Source: Mesorhizobium denitrificans | Lineage (GTDB): Bacteria > Pseudomonadota > Alphaproteobacteria > Rhizobiales > Rhizobiaceae | Direction: 5' to 3' | Length of the DNA: 64,000 bases | Assembly: GCF_003403035.1 (NCBI RefSeq) | Contig: NZ_QURN01000012.1 | Span: 1 to 64,000, forward strand | Part shown: piece by piece, positions 1 through 8,565 of the stretch | How positions within the stretch are numbered: position 1 is the first letter of the stretch | How the letters are laid out: each line of letters opens with the position of its first letter | The notes under the pieces: generated by a model | Told to the model about the DNA's origin: nothing | Database searches by the model: none | The model's input: only the letters and a program-made list of their open reading frames with translations | Program-made: the position numbers and the translations under genes

Positions 1-18
1 ACCGTATTGACCCCAGCA

Positions 19-92
19 TGACTCGAAATCCATAATCAGAGGTGGCTCACTTCTCGATGGAAAACCCGGCTCACTTCTGAGTGGAAATCAAC
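19..92. mobile_element. Terminal end of an IS21-family-like insertion sequence
   Basis: Two copies of a roughly 20 bp unit, GGCTCACTTCT followed by a GTGGAAA/GATGGAAA tail, lie at 44-63 and 68-87, spaced 24 bp apart. Short direct repeats of this kind at an element end are typical of IS21-family multiple terminal repeats, and I recognise the TCACTTCTGAGTGGAAATC ending from rhizobial IS21-like elements. The transposase genes would lie left of the window. The reading frame of the next gene runs open through this end, so the element probably interrupted that gene. The exact boundary near 88-92 is an estimate. Confidence 0.6.
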
Positions 93-159
93 AGAACGCC
101 CTCGGGCAGCCTTTGCCTCGGTACATTTCAAGCTCGAAGAAATACGCCCGCCCCTCCTT

Positions 160-972
160 GTGCAGATGCTATCTGCCATGGCCAAGGACGGAAACGACAA
201 GCCTGGCGAGTACCAGCTGCACGACTACGACGTGCAGCGTGCCTTCCAGATGCTGAATCGCAACCCGGACGTCCCTTCAGAGGAAAAGGCCGGGCTGGAG
301 TTCGCATACCTTGACGTTCTGGCGCGCTCTTTTCGAGGTGAAGATGGCCACCAGATTCCAAACCTCGAGCGCTACATCGAGGAACACCCTGAGATGTTCG
401 TGCAGGCGGTCGTGTGGGCGTATAAGCGCGAAGACCGCGGCGAAGATCCTCCCGAGTTTCGCATTACCGAAGGCCGCGAGCATCTGGCAAAGCGTGGATA
501 CCGCCTCCTTGAAGCCATTAAGCGCATCCCCGGTCAGGATAAGGCGACCGAAGAGGAACAGCGCAAAAAGCTCGCGGAGTGGGTTGCGGCGGTAAGGAAG
601 TCTTGCGCCGAACTCGACCGCACGGCAATCGCGGACGTGTGCTTGGGCAAGCTTCTCTCCAACGCGCCCGCTGGCAAGGATGGCGTGTGGCCGAACGAGG
701 TTGTTCGTGATGTGATGGAGGATTTGCAGTCCGAGGACGTCTCCAGCGGCGCCCGTACGGGCCTCTATAACGCGCGCGGCGTCCATTGGCGCGGTGAAGG
801 GGGCGGTCAAGAACGGGAACTCGCGGACAAGTATCGCAACTGGGCCGACGCCTTGCAGTTCACGCATCCCTTCGTGTCGTCTTCGCTACTGATGTCGATG
901 GTCAAAACGTATGAGCGGGAAGCCGAACAACAGGACACCGAAGCCGGGATACGACGGCGGTTGAGGCACTAA
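160..972 (+). CDS. Hypothetical protein, probably the 3' part of a longer gene cut by the upstream IS
   Basis: This encodes 270 residues from the first ATG. The same frame is open back to position 22 and reads as plausible protein from about 91, directly after the IS-like end, so the visible ATG is probably internal to a larger original gene. The protein is soluble, charged and helical, with no signal peptide or membrane segment. The C-terminus ends in a basic stretch (IRRRLRH). No catalytic motif is recognisable and I cannot name the family. C-terminal regions of this general look occur at the ends of large accessory proteins, but that is an impression only. No Shine-Dalgarno sequence is evident before 160, which agrees with a decapitated gene. 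Function unknown. Confidence 0.55.
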   Translation: MQMLSAMAKDGNDKPGEYQLHDYDVQRAFQMLNRNPDVPSEEKAGLEFAYLDVLARSFRGEDGHQIPNLERYIEEHPEMFVQAVVWAYKREDRGEDPPEFRITEGREHLAKRGYRLLEAIKRIPGQDKATEEEQRKKLAEWVAAVRKSCAELDRTAIADVCLGKLLSNAPAGKDGVWPNEVVRDVMEDLQSEDVSSGARTGLYNARGVHWRGEGGGQERELADKYRNWADALQFTHPFVSSSLLMSMVKTYEREAEQQDTEAGIRRRLRH

Positions 973-1233
973 TGGAGGGGAATCTCGTATGCTTCAATGG
1001 TCCTCTTGGTTGGCTCAGGAATTGAGCTTTTGATCGCGCTCTCCCGCAACGTTCGCCAGCGCTAAAAAACAGAAACCAGCCAGTGTTGTTAATGTCCGCT
1101 TTCGGGAAATATGCTGGCTGATCAAAGCGTCGGTTATGGGGGCGCAAAATCACCGATCGTGCCCTAAAGCAAGCACGGCAAGCACGGCTGCGTTACGTAT
1201 GATAGTGTCCCTCATCACACATTGGAGAGGGGT

Positions 1234-1893
1234 ATGAAGGAAGGTCCGATCGAACCACCGAAGCAACATCCAAAACGCGCCCTAGCGCGTGGCGTTGTCG
1301 AAGGCGCCGTTGAGATCATTCCTGGCGCAAGCCTCCTCACCAACATCTATGCTGTTACCCATCCGCCGATCGAGGAATTAGAAAGGCAGCGATGGGAAGT
1401 GGACATGAGCCGCCGTTCGAATGAGCAGGACGAGCTCTTAAAGCGCCTTGTTGGTGCACACCTCCGGATGCGTGCCAATCACCAGCGCGCCAATGACGCA
1501 CAGCAGCTTTTTTTCATCCGAGGCGGCATGGTCAGCACGCTCGAGGCCATCGCGCGCGACGGTCTGTCCGCCCGCACCGAAGCGGAGCTTCGTCAGAAAT
1601 TCGCGAAGACGACAAGCGATGTCGAGGAGTTGCTCGAAGGCTTGGATGCAGCGCTCGGTAGCATGAGCGATGACAAACGGAACCGTGAGTTCGTCGACAT
1701 CCTGCGCGAGACGGTCTTTGGGTCCTTCGGCAAATCCTCGATCCGCAACGATATCTATCAGTTGCTGCACGCCGGCAGACAGTCGATCGAGTGGCAGCGA
1801 AACGCGGCAGCTGACCTGTGTGAGCGCATTGACCGGTTCAATGCCAACCTTGCCCGCTTAAGCAACTACGCGATGGCGTCGGGAGATTTATGA
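1234..1893 (+). CDS. Hypothetical protein, 219 aa
   Basis: I do not recognise this protein. The ATG at 1234 is chosen because GGAGAGG (1224-1230) sits at good ribosome-binding distance; an in-frame TTG at 1222 would place that site inside the gene. The N-terminus contains a short Gly/Ala stretch (residues about 20-40, GVVEGAVEIIPGASLL) that could be a weak amphipathic or membrane-associated segment. The rest is strongly helical and charged, with heptad-like spacing suggestive of a coiled coil over roughly residues 45-200. It lies alone in the accessory left end of the window, 260 bp after the truncated gene, with no partner gene that would hint at function. Confidence 0.6.
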   Translation: MKEGPIEPPKQHPKRALARGVVEGAVEIIPGASLLTNIYAVTHPPIEELERQRWEVDMSRRSNEQDELLKRLVGAHLRMRANHQRANDAQQLFFIRGGMVSTLEAIARDGLSARTEAELRQKFAKTTSDVEELLEGLDAALGSMSDDKRNREFVDILRETVFGSFGKSSIRNDIYQLLHAGRQSIEWQRNAAADLCERIDRFNANLARLSNYAMASGDL

Positions 1894-2122
1894 ACCTTCC
1901 CCCAGTGACCCGGCACTCCGCTGCGAACGCGAGAGTGCTCGCTCGTTAGGATGAATCCTGATCACCTTTGTAACACGGCTGGGCATCGACGTCTGCTCTG
2001 AGACGATGACAACGACCCCTGCAGCGTCCGAAAAGCTGACGACTTGGCCAATCAATGTCGTGAGCCATCGGCTATGTACTCGATCCGCGCTGGCTATGGA
2101 AAACGGCCGATTGCGGTCGCCA

Positions 2123-2407
2123 TCACTTCTCTTTCTCCGGTGGAGTCGGCCAATGGAAGATAGGGTCTTCACCTCCGACGCCCTCGAGAGATTGCAGAAT
2201 GTCAGACATACGCAACGCGTCTCTCACGCCTGGAATGGCTGCGCGTTGTAAAAAGGTAACTCGGTCGAGGCCTTCATACTGAGCAGCCCGGTCGATGTCG
2301 GCCAGTTCTTCAGGCGAAAAGCGAAGCTCGATCACCACTGATATTGTTTGGTCGTTTTGGTCGTTCGTGAAGGCAGCCTCCATCAGCCAGGGAAATGCTT
2401 TTCCCAT
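2123..2407 (-). CDS. Ribbon-helix-helix (DUF1778-like) protein
   Basis: The central region carries a pattern typical of ribbon-helix-helix DNA-binding proteins and DUF1778-type antitoxins: a beta strand (VVIELRFSPEE), then ADIDRAAQYEGLDR and a second helix (TFLQRAAIPGVRDAL). The likely start is the ATG at 2405-2407 (94 aa); a shorter start at 2383 and a GTG-initiated form reaching 2611 are also open. A Pro/Glu-rich tail follows the DNA-binding fold. DUF1778 proteins usually pair with a GNAT-type toxin encoded directly downstream, but no such gene is visible here, so this may be an orphan regulator or a remnant. The start is uncertain. Confidence 0.5.
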   Translation of the reverse strand: MGKAFPWLMEAAFTNDQNDQTISVVIELRFSPEELADIDRAAQYEGLDRVTFLQRAAIPGVRDALRMSDILQSLEGVGGEDPIFHWPTPPEKEK

Positions 2408-2665
2408 TGTAGCACGGGATCTCTTCTCAGCGGACAGCCAGATGGCATTGGCAGCTGCCAACCCACGATTATCATTGCCGGATCCATGAACATTGCGTTG
2501 TTCCCTATTTCGATTCAGAGCTGATTTGCTCGGCGGTTTTACCACCTGATGCGCTGGACCAAACGGGACGAGGATAGGCTCCGCCTCGTGCCTGATATGG
2601 AACTGCAGCACCGCGCATAGGCCCCCTACGTCGGTTCAGACGCATGGGCTTATCCGCGTCCGTTG

Positions 2666-2712
2666 ACTTATATGCATTTTGCATCTATCTAATGCGCATA
2701 TTGGATATAAGT
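2666..2712. promoter_or_regulatory. Palindrome-rich leader, candidate operator of the NrtR-like regulator
   Basis: Just ahead of the Nudix regulator gene lie nested palindromes: ACTTATAT (2666-2673) mirrored by ATATAAGT (2705-2712), ATGCA-TTT-TGCAT (2672-2684), and ATGCGCAT (2692-2699). NrtR regulators are often autoregulatory and bind AT-rich palindromes of about 20 bp, so this is the obvious candidate operator for the three-gene operon that follows. The second half-site ends only 8 bp before the ATG. Binding is inference. Confidence 0.45.
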
Positions 2713-2719
2713 TGCTGCC

Positions 2720-3469
2720 ATGACCGACACAGAAACTCAGTTCCTGCAAACTTATGACCCCGCCGAGTACGAGCGCCCCTCTGTCGCCGTCGATCTAGTC
2801 CTCATGTCGGTCGTGGATGGCGCGCCGGCTGTCCTGTTGATCCGGCGCACCGAGCAACCAGCGAAAGACAAATGGGCGCTGCCCGGCGGCTTCGTGGACA
2901 TCGACGAGTCGCTCGACGCCGCCGCGCATCGCGTGCTGCGCGAGAAAGCGCGGATGGACGACGCCTATGTTGAACAGCTCTACACCTTCGGTGAGGTTGA
3001 TCGCGATCCGCGCATGCGCATCATCAGCGTGGCCTATTTCGCCCTGCTGCCGGCGGATCGCTATGCCGCCGCGTTGAAGAACTCCTCGGTAGACTTGACG
3101 CTTGCTCGCGTTGCCGTCGCCTGGCCGGGCGAGACTGGTGGGCCTGCCGCTGCAATCGGTGGGGACGGCCTCCTGCCCCTCGCCTTCGACCATGCCGAGA
3201 TGCTCGGCCTCGCCATGCTGCGGCTGCGTGGCAAGTTCGACTATTCGCCCGTCGGCTTTGCGCTTCTGCCCCAACGTTTCACGCTGCGCCAACTTCAGGA
3301 CGTGCACGAGGCCATCCTTGGGGTGCAGCTCAACAAGCCGGCCTTCAGGCGTCGCATGCTCGACAAGGGATGGATCGAGGCAACCGGTGAGAGAGAGACC
3401 GGCGCATCCTTCCGGCCCGCCGAACTCTATCGGCTCAAACCACTTATCCAGGCATCGGAAAGGACATAG
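2720..3469 (+). CDS. NrtR-family Nudix-related transcriptional regulator
   Basis: The 249 residues form an N-terminal Nudix fold (about 20-150) and a C-terminal winged-helix region (about 175-245, with LPQRFTLRQLQDVHEAILG), the architecture of NrtR repressors of NAD metabolism, which sense ADP-ribose-type ligands. The Nudix box at 56-79 is degenerate: the catalytic RExxEE reads R71-V72-L-R-E75-K76, so two of the three conserved glutamates are lost. The protein therefore probably binds but does not hydrolyse nucleotide-sugar ligands, as in regulatory NrtRs. It is first in an operon with an SPFH protein (4 bp gap) and an NAD-kinase-like gene (12 bp gap). The gene begins right after a palindromic leader and lacks an obvious Shine-Dalgarno sequence, so a leaderless mRNA is possible. 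Confidence 0.8.
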   Translation: MTDTETQFLQTYDPAEYERPSVAVDLVLMSVVDGAPAVLLIRRTEQPAKDKWALPGGFVDIDESLDAAAHRVLREKARMDDAYVEQLYTFGEVDRDPRMRIISVAYFALLPADRYAAALKNSSVDLTLARVAVAWPGETGGPAAAIGGDGLLPLAFDHAEMLGLAMLRLRGKFDYSPVGFALLPQRFTLRQLQDVHEAILGVQLNKPAFRRRMLDKGWIEATGERETGASFRPAELYRLKPLIQASERT

Positions 3470-3473
3470 GATC

Positions 3474-4457
3474 ATGGCCCAGATACGTAATTTTGGCCCT
3501 TTGGCGCGGCTGCGCAGCGATGCCAGCAGCCATGTCATACGCTACGGCAACAAGGGCATCCGCCAGAGCGGGCGTGGCCTTGTCTTCTGGTTCGGGCCGG
3601 GTACGTCGAGCATCGCGGAAGTGCCTATGGACGATCGCGAGGCGACCTTGTTTATCAAGGGACGCAGTCAGGACTTCCAGACCGTTACCGTGCAGGGCGT
3701 GCTGACATGGCGCGTCGCCGATCCCGAAGTGTTGGCGAGCCGCGTCGACTTCAGCGTCGCGCTGAATAACGGGCAGCCCCGTAGCGAGCCGATCGAACGC
3801 ATCGAGGCAAGGCTGGCCGGCCTCGTCAGCCAGGCTGCGCTTGAATATCTCGCCGCCGCACCGGTGCGTGCGTTGCTCGACGCTGGTATCGAGCCGCTAC
3901 GCGCCCGCATCGAGGTCGCGCTTGCTGAGGTACCGAGCCTGAGTGAGATCGCGGTCGCGGTGGTCGCTGTCAGGCTCGCTAGCCTCACGCCGACCAGCGA
4001 ATTGGAGCGTGCGCTCCAGACGCCGACCTTCGAGGCGTTGCAGCAGAAGGCAGACGAGGCGACCTTCGAGCGGCGGGCCCTGGCAGTAGAGAAGGAGCGG
4101 GCTATCTCGGAGAACGAACTGGCCAACAAGGTCGAACTCGCCAAGCGCGAGAAGCTGTTGATCGTGGAAGAGGCGGAAAACGCGCGTAATCGCGCTACGG
4201 GACAGGCCGAGGCGATGCAGGTGGAAGCCGAGGCGGAAGCCGGACGCATCCGCACGCTGGAGACCGCGAAGTCGGAGGCTGAGCTTGCCCGCATGGCAAT
4301 CTACCGCGACCTGCCGCCGGCGGTGATGATGGGGCTTGCCGCTCGCGAGCTGGCGTCCAAGCTCGACAGGATCGACCATGTCAACGTGACGCCGGATCTG
4401 CTGGCAAGCCTCGCCGAGGGCTTCCGCAAGGTGCCGCCGGTGGTCGACGCGAGCTAG
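3474..4457 (+). CDS. SPFH/band 7 domain protein
   Basis: This is a 327-residue protein of the SPFH (stomatin/prohibitin/flotillin/HflK) superfamily. The band-7 domain occupies roughly residues 15-190, followed by an Ala/Glu/Arg-rich coiled coil (about 195-285, e.g. KVELAKREKLLIVEEAENA) typical of flotillin-like assembly regions. No clear transmembrane helix or signal peptide is visible at the N-terminus, so membrane association would have to be peripheral. The ATG follows the Nudix stop by 4 bp, indicating translational coupling. Placement between an NrtR-type regulator and an NAD-kinase-like protein suggests a role tied to NAD(P) status; that link is inference. The window encodes a second, unrelated-length SPFH protein near 18.6 kb. 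Confidence 0.8.
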   Translation: MAQIRNFGPLARLRSDASSHVIRYGNKGIRQSGRGLVFWFGPGTSSIAEVPMDDREATLFIKGRSQDFQTVTVQGVLTWRVADPEVLASRVDFSVALNNGQPRSEPIERIEARLAGLVSQAALEYLAAAPVRALLDAGIEPLRARIEVALAEVPSLSEIAVAVVAVRLASLTPTSELERALQTPTFEALQQKADEATFERRALAVEKERAISENELANKVELAKREKLLIVEEAENARNRATGQAEAMQVEAEAEAGRIRTLETAKSEAELARMAIYRDLPPAVMMGLAARELASKLDRIDHVNVTPDLLASLAEGFRKVPPVVDAS

Positions 4458-4469
4458 GGAGCGTCGACC

Positions 4470-5363
4470 ATGGCCACCAACGCGCCCCGCGCCGTCTTCG
4501 TGACGCGCGAGACCGACTACGAGCTTCTGCTCGCACGCCACGCCACGCGCGAGCAGGCTCGTTTCTTCCTCGAAACGCGCAGCCAACAGCTCGCCCAGGT
4601 CGAGGCGCGGCACGAACGGTTTGTCGACGTGCTGCGCCAGGCGCGCACGACCGTTCCCAGCGAATGGCGGCAGACGCTGGTGCGACGGGCCGATTTCGAC
4701 CGTTTCCTGTTCGGGCCGGAAGATGTCGTAGTCGCGGTCGGGCAAGATGGGCTCGTCGCCAACGTCGCCAAGTATCTCGACGGTCAGCTGGTGCTGGGCG
4801 TCAATCCCGCTCCCGATCTCTATGACGGCGTTCTGGTGCGCATCGCGCCCGAGCGTCTTGCGAGGCTGCTCCCGGCCAGCGTCCACGACGATGTGGCACT
4901 GGAGCGCCGCACTATGGTCGAGGCGCTGTTGGAAAACGGCGAACACATCCTCGCGCTTAACGAAGTTTTCGTCGGGCATCGCAGCCACCAGTCTGCGCGC
5001 TACCGCATCGCGGTGGGCTCAGCGGAGGAAAACCATAGCTCAAGCGGCCTGATCGTCGCCTCCGGTACGGGCGCCACCGGCTGGGCGCGCTCGATCATGG
5101 AGGCGACCGGGATCCATTTGTCACTGGAACCGCAGGAAAAAGCCGTCGCCTATTTCGTGCGCGAACCGTTTCCGAGCGTGGCCACGGGAACAACACTGCG
5201 CGCCGGAAAACTCGCCGACGGTGGGCTGACGATCACCTCACGCATGAACGAAGGCGGCACGATCTTCGCGGACGGCATGGAACAGGACAGGATCGCCTTC
5301 GACTGGGGCCGCCGTCTCACCGTCGCACCATCGGCACGCACCCTCAATCTTGTCACTGGATGA
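4470..5363 (+). CDS. NAD kinase-like (NADK superfamily) protein
   Basis: The 297 residues carry ATP-NAD kinase signatures: a glycine-rich phosphate-binding motif in degenerate form (VGQDG at 90-94 in place of GGDGT), an N-E pair (ALNEVFVG), and the SGTGATGW segment corresponding to the conserved TPTGSTAY region. A C-terminal MNEGGTIFADG segment resembles the D-G-x tail of the family. The first 80 residues form a charged helical extension. The altered GGDGT motif leaves NAD phosphorylation uncertain; other family members phosphorylate sugars or lipids. It is the third gene of the NrtR-SPFH operon, whose regulator is expected to sense an NAD-derived ligand. This is probably not the housekeeping NAD kinase. 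Confidence 0.75.
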   Translation: MATNAPRAVFVTRETDYELLLARHATREQARFFLETRSQQLAQVEARHERFVDVLRQARTTVPSEWRQTLVRRADFDRFLFGPEDVVVAVGQDGLVANVAKYLDGQLVLGVNPAPDLYDGVLVRIAPERLARLLPASVHDDVALERRTMVEALLENGEHILALNEVFVGHRSHQSARYRIAVGSAEENHSSSGLIVASGTGATGWARSIMEATGIHLSLEPQEKAVAYFVREPFPSVATGTTLRAGKLADGGLTITSRMNEGGTIFADGMEQDRIAFDWGRRLTVAPSARTLNLVTG

Positions 5364-6244
5364 CAGCTAAGGGAAAACGCGGCGGCTTTGAAGTGGTGAA
5401 GAAGCAAGCAACATCTTGCTAAAGCGCCCTGCAGAGATCGGAGGCGACGATCAGCATTTGGCCAACGGACATTCATGTCTGCCAATCTCCCTAGCAAGCA
5501 CCCGACCGTGCGTTAGCTGCTGGCCAGGTCGCGACCGGTCGGGGTGCGGCTCGTGTGGGCTCCGGTGGCTTCACCGTTGAGAGTTTGTTTTCTAGCAGAA
5601 TTAAAATCAGCCGGCGCTGCACTTTAAATTGGACGGAAATCACGTCCAGCGCAGTAGCAAGATAAGTCCGACGGTACGAACGTGAGGAACAAGAGCGCCG
5701 ACGCCAGCATATGGCGCACAGGCGAGAGTTTCATAAGAAACGTTTAGGAGCGGAGACGAAGAGGTTGGCGCTTTTTGCGTCAGCTCGCCGATCCAAGATA
5801 TGCGACACCTCCTTGTAATCCGTGCCCGCACACAGGGACGGTCCGGCTACGGCGCCATTTGAAAGCGCGCCGGCCCGTCCCTGTGCACGGCCACTGCCGG
5901 TCTCGCCCTATGACGCAACAGGAGAGAAAATAAACGCCGCTACGCGGCCTTGTCCGTTGCTATTCCGCTTTGAACGCTGCGCTACAAACAGCACCGATTT
6001 CACTATGCAACACACATCGTCGTTTCAATTGCGAGAATAGCAAGGAATCAGAAGATCATACCCAAAACAACGGATAGCGAAACCGCACTCTTTGGAACAA
6101 ACGCAGGTAGCCGTAAGGTATTGCTTTTTGCGGCTGAACCGCCGGTTACACCATTGTAGTCGTCTACGCTAAGAAGCGATTTGAATTGTTGTGTTTTTTC
6201 CTCAAGACTTTATCGCCAATTCCCACGCCAGCTTAGCGCAAGCC
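5364..6244. other. 880 bp stretch without a convincing gene
   Basis: Short open frames on both strands (e.g. around 5640-5831 and 5822-6040) have no recognisable protein character and no good ribosome-binding sites. The only structured element I see is the long inverted repeat at 5831-5885, listed separately. The stretch separates the plus-strand NrtR operon from the end of the minus-strand itaconate operon and could be decayed DNA. Confidence 0.5.
5831..5885. repeat. Long inverted repeat (17 bp arms)
   Basis: CACAGGGACGGTCCGGC (5831-5847) is mirrored by GCCGGCCCGTCCCTGTG (5869-5885) with one mismatch and a 21 nt spacer, giving a strong GC-rich hairpin. No U-run follows on either strand, so it is not a classical intrinsic terminator. 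It could be a small mobile-repeat end, a protein-binding site or part of an RNA. Confidence 0.6.
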
Positions 6245-7723
6245 TCAATCATGCTTGGTGATAATGGTTTTGAGCGTTGTGAAGTCATGTAACGCAGCCA
6301 TTCCTTTTTCACGCCCGTGTCCCGACTTCCGCGTTCCGCCGAACGGCAGTTCGATACCGCCGCCAGCTCCGTACGCGTTTATGTAAACCTGACCGCTTCT
6401 GATCTGACGAGCGACACGGGTTCCGCGCTTGCCATCCTGCGTCCAAACGCCCGCAATCAAACCGAAGTCTGTTCCATTGGCGAGTTCAATTGCATCCGCT
6501 TCGTCTTCGAATGGAAGCACCGAGAGCACAGGTCCGAATACTTCGTCACGAGCCAGAGTGTTCGAGCGCGGCACCGGCCCGAACATGTGAGGCGCTACGT
6601 AGAAGCCGTCCGATGGCGCTCCTTCGGCGACTTTGCCCTTGGAGAGGATCGGAATTCCGTCGTCGGCAGCTTTCGCGATGAACGTCTCCACCCGCTTCTT
6701 CTGAAGCTGGCTGATGAGTGGGCCGAGATCAAGGTCCATTTCCGGGCTACCGGCCCGCAGCTTGCTGAACCGATCAGCAACGGCCTCTACCACGCGGTCA
6801 TACGCCGATTTCTGCACCAGAAGCCGCGAGCCGGCAGAACAGGTCTGTCCAGCGTTCTGAACGATCGCGTTAACGAGACTCGGAAGTGCTGCTTCCAGAT
6901 CAACATCGGAAAAAACCACCTGGGGCGACTTGCCGCCCAGTTCGAGCACGCAAGAAATGAAGTTCTTTGCTGCTTCAGTCTGCACCATGACACCGACTTC
7001 GGGAGAACCTGTGAAGGAAAGGAAATCGACGCCAGGGTGGCTGATAAGCGCTGCACCGGCTTCCGCGCCCAATCCCGGAACAATGTTGATGGCACCGGCC
7101 GGGAAACCGACCTCGGCAGCCAACTCAGCCAGCCGGAGCGAGGTCAGGCATGCGTCTTCGGCAGGCTTCAGGACGGTTGCGTTTCCGGTTGCAAGCGCTG
7201 GTCCCAGAGAACGGCCGAACATTTGCGCCGGGTAGTTCCAAGGAATGATGTGCCCCGTCACGCCATGTGGTTCGCGCTCGGTCGCGACGAAAAAGCCGTT
7301 GAGGAACGGGATCGTCTCTCCATGGAATTTATCAGCACCACCGCCGTAAAATTCAAAATAGCGAGCGCAAGCCTGTATATCGGCCCGCGCTTGTTTCATC
7401 GGCTTTCCGGTGTCGCGGGCTTCAAGCTGCGCAAGTTCCTCGGCATTGTCGAGAATTGCCAGACCAAGCTTAGCGAGGAGTCGCCCTCTTTCGAACGGAG
7501 CGAGCTTGCCCCAGGCTCCTTGAGAAAACGCGTGGCGGGCGGCTGCGACTGCCCTATCGATGTCTACACCGTCTCCCGCCGCGATTTCGGCGAACACTGC
7601 GCCCTCCCCCGGTGCATAAACGTCGAGCGTTTTTCCGGAATTGCTCGTGCGAAACTCGTTGTTGATGAACACGCCTTTGGCACCGGCAATGACTCGAGCG
7701 CCCTTCGTTGGATCGTCAGCCAT
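6245..7723 (-). CDS. NAD(P)-dependent aldehyde dehydrogenase
   Basis: This 492-residue protein has the full length of the ALDH superfamily. It contains the cofactor-binding IIPWNYP region, the ELGGKSP motif with the general-base glutamate, and the catalytic cysteine in NAGQTCSAGSR. A C-terminal IELPFGGTRKSGHGRE segment is also typical. The ATG at 7723 is preceded by AAGGAGAA and is preferred over an upstream in-frame ATG at 7747 that would overlap the site. It is the last gene of the itaconate-type operon, 20 bp after the CitE-like lyase. The substrate is not predictable; an aldehyde or semialdehyde arising in the pathway is likely. An ALDH is not part of the core three-step itaconate route, so its presence is an addition here. 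Confidence 0.9.
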   Translation of the reverse strand: MADDPTKGARVIAGAKGVFINNEFRTSNSGKTLDVYAPGEGAVFAEIAAGDGVDIDRAVAAARHAFSQGAWGKLAPFERGRLLAKLGLAILDNAEELAQLEARDTGKPMKQARADIQACARYFEFYGGGADKFHGETIPFLNGFFVATEREPHGVTGHIIPWNYPAQMFGRSLGPALATGNATVLKPAEDACLTSLRLAELAAEVGFPAGAINIVPGLGAEAGAALISHPGVDFLSFTGSPEVGVMVQTEAAKNFISCVLELGGKSPQVVFSDVDLEAALPSLVNAIVQNAGQTCSAGSRLLVQKSAYDRVVEAVADRFSKLRAGSPEMDLDLGPLISQLQKKRVETFIAKAADDGIPILSKGKVAEGAPSDGFYVAPHMFGPVPRSNTLARDEVFGPVLSVLPFEDEADAIELANGTDFGLIAGVWTQDGKRGTRVARQIRSGQVYINAYGAGGGIELPFGGTRKSGHGREKGMAALHDFTTLKTIITKHD

Positions 7724-7743
7724 GTAATTCTCCTTGCGCAACG

Positions 7744-8547
7744 TCACGCCGCAGCGCGACTGAGTATCGATCTTGCCCGCGCCACGATCGGAGCATCGAT
7801 CATCTGGCCTTCGACAATTTGCGCAGCGCCAGCATTATCTGCGGCGATGATGCGCCGTGCCCAATCGACATCCTTTTCCGACGGGCGAAATGATTTCAGT
7901 ACGGGCGCGACCTGATTTGGATGGATGCACAATTTGCCGGCGGCGCCCAATGAAACAGCCAGCGCGCACTCCTGAGCGAGAGCATCGGCATCGTTGATGG
8001 CAAAGGCCGGACCGTCCAGCGGAAGCTGCTTGCCAGCCGCCCGACTGGCGACGGCAAGCGATGCCAGCGAAAAAGCCGTCAGCTCTTTCGATACGGCGAC
8101 GTCCATATCCAGAAAGAAGTCTGCCGGGCCGAAAGCGAGTTGGAGAATATTGGGATGTGCCGCGATCGCTGCGGCGTTCTGCAACCCCTTGGCCGTCTCG
8201 ATTTGCGCGAGAATAGTGATGTCTCGCCCGAGAACAGCGAGAACCTGTTCGACCAGTTCGGGGCTCTCAACCTTCGGAAGGCAGACCGTGCGACAGCCGG
8301 AGGTCCGCAGGGCGTCGAGATCGCTCGTAAACCAAGGTGTCGAGATCGCATTGATTCGAACAAAGGCGGGGACTGGCAGGGCGCCGATACTGGCCAGATT
8401 TGCCCGCGCCGCGTCTTTTTGGTTGGGAGATACTGCATCCTCCAGGTCAATGATGACGGCATCGGCACCAGATGCTGCCGCCTTCGCGAACCTTTCCGGA
8501 CGATTGGCTGGCACGAAGAGCGGAGCGACGAGTGAACTTATGGACAT
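7744..8547 (-). CDS. CitE-like CoA-ester lyase, probable (S)-citramalyl-CoA lyase
   Basis: This 267-residue TIM-barrel enzyme belongs to the HpcH/HpaI/CitE family. It has the LFVPANRPERF start, the metal-binding acidic motif IIDLEDAVSP, the AQIETAKG glutamate and FGPADFFLDM. CitE-like stand-alone lyases cleave malyl-, methylmalyl- or citramalyl-CoA. The neighbours (family III CoA-transferase, MaoC-type hydratase, MmgE/PrpD, acyl-CoA dehydrogenase, LysR) match the Pseudomonas itaconate operon, in which this enzyme splits citramalyl-CoA into acetyl-CoA and pyruvate. It lies 18 bp after the hydratase stop. The specific substrate rests on context; the family call is secure. Confidence 0.82.
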   Translation of the reverse strand: MSISSLVAPLFVPANRPERFAKAAASGADAVIIDLEDAVSPNQKDAARANLASIGALPVPAFVRINAISTPWFTSDLDALRTSGCRTVCLPKVESPELVEQVLAVLGRDITILAQIETAKGLQNAAAIAAHPNILQLAFGPADFFLDMDVAVSKELTAFSLASLAVASRAAGKQLPLDGPAFAINDADALAQECALAVSLGAAGKLCIHPNQVAPVLKSFRPSEKDVDWARRIIAADNAGAAQIVEGQMIDAPIVARARSILSRAAA

Positions 8548-8565
8548 TGTGTTTCCAGCCTGCGG

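Noticed and set aside
1888-2172. 94 aa minus-strand ORF
   Set aside because: Arginine/serine-rich with no family pattern and overlaps the 3' end of a better gene and the ribbon-helix-helix gene.
6317-7915. 532 aa plus-strand ORF antisense to the aldehyde dehydrogenase
   Set aside because: Antisense to clear ALDH motifs in the other frame; no recognisable domain.
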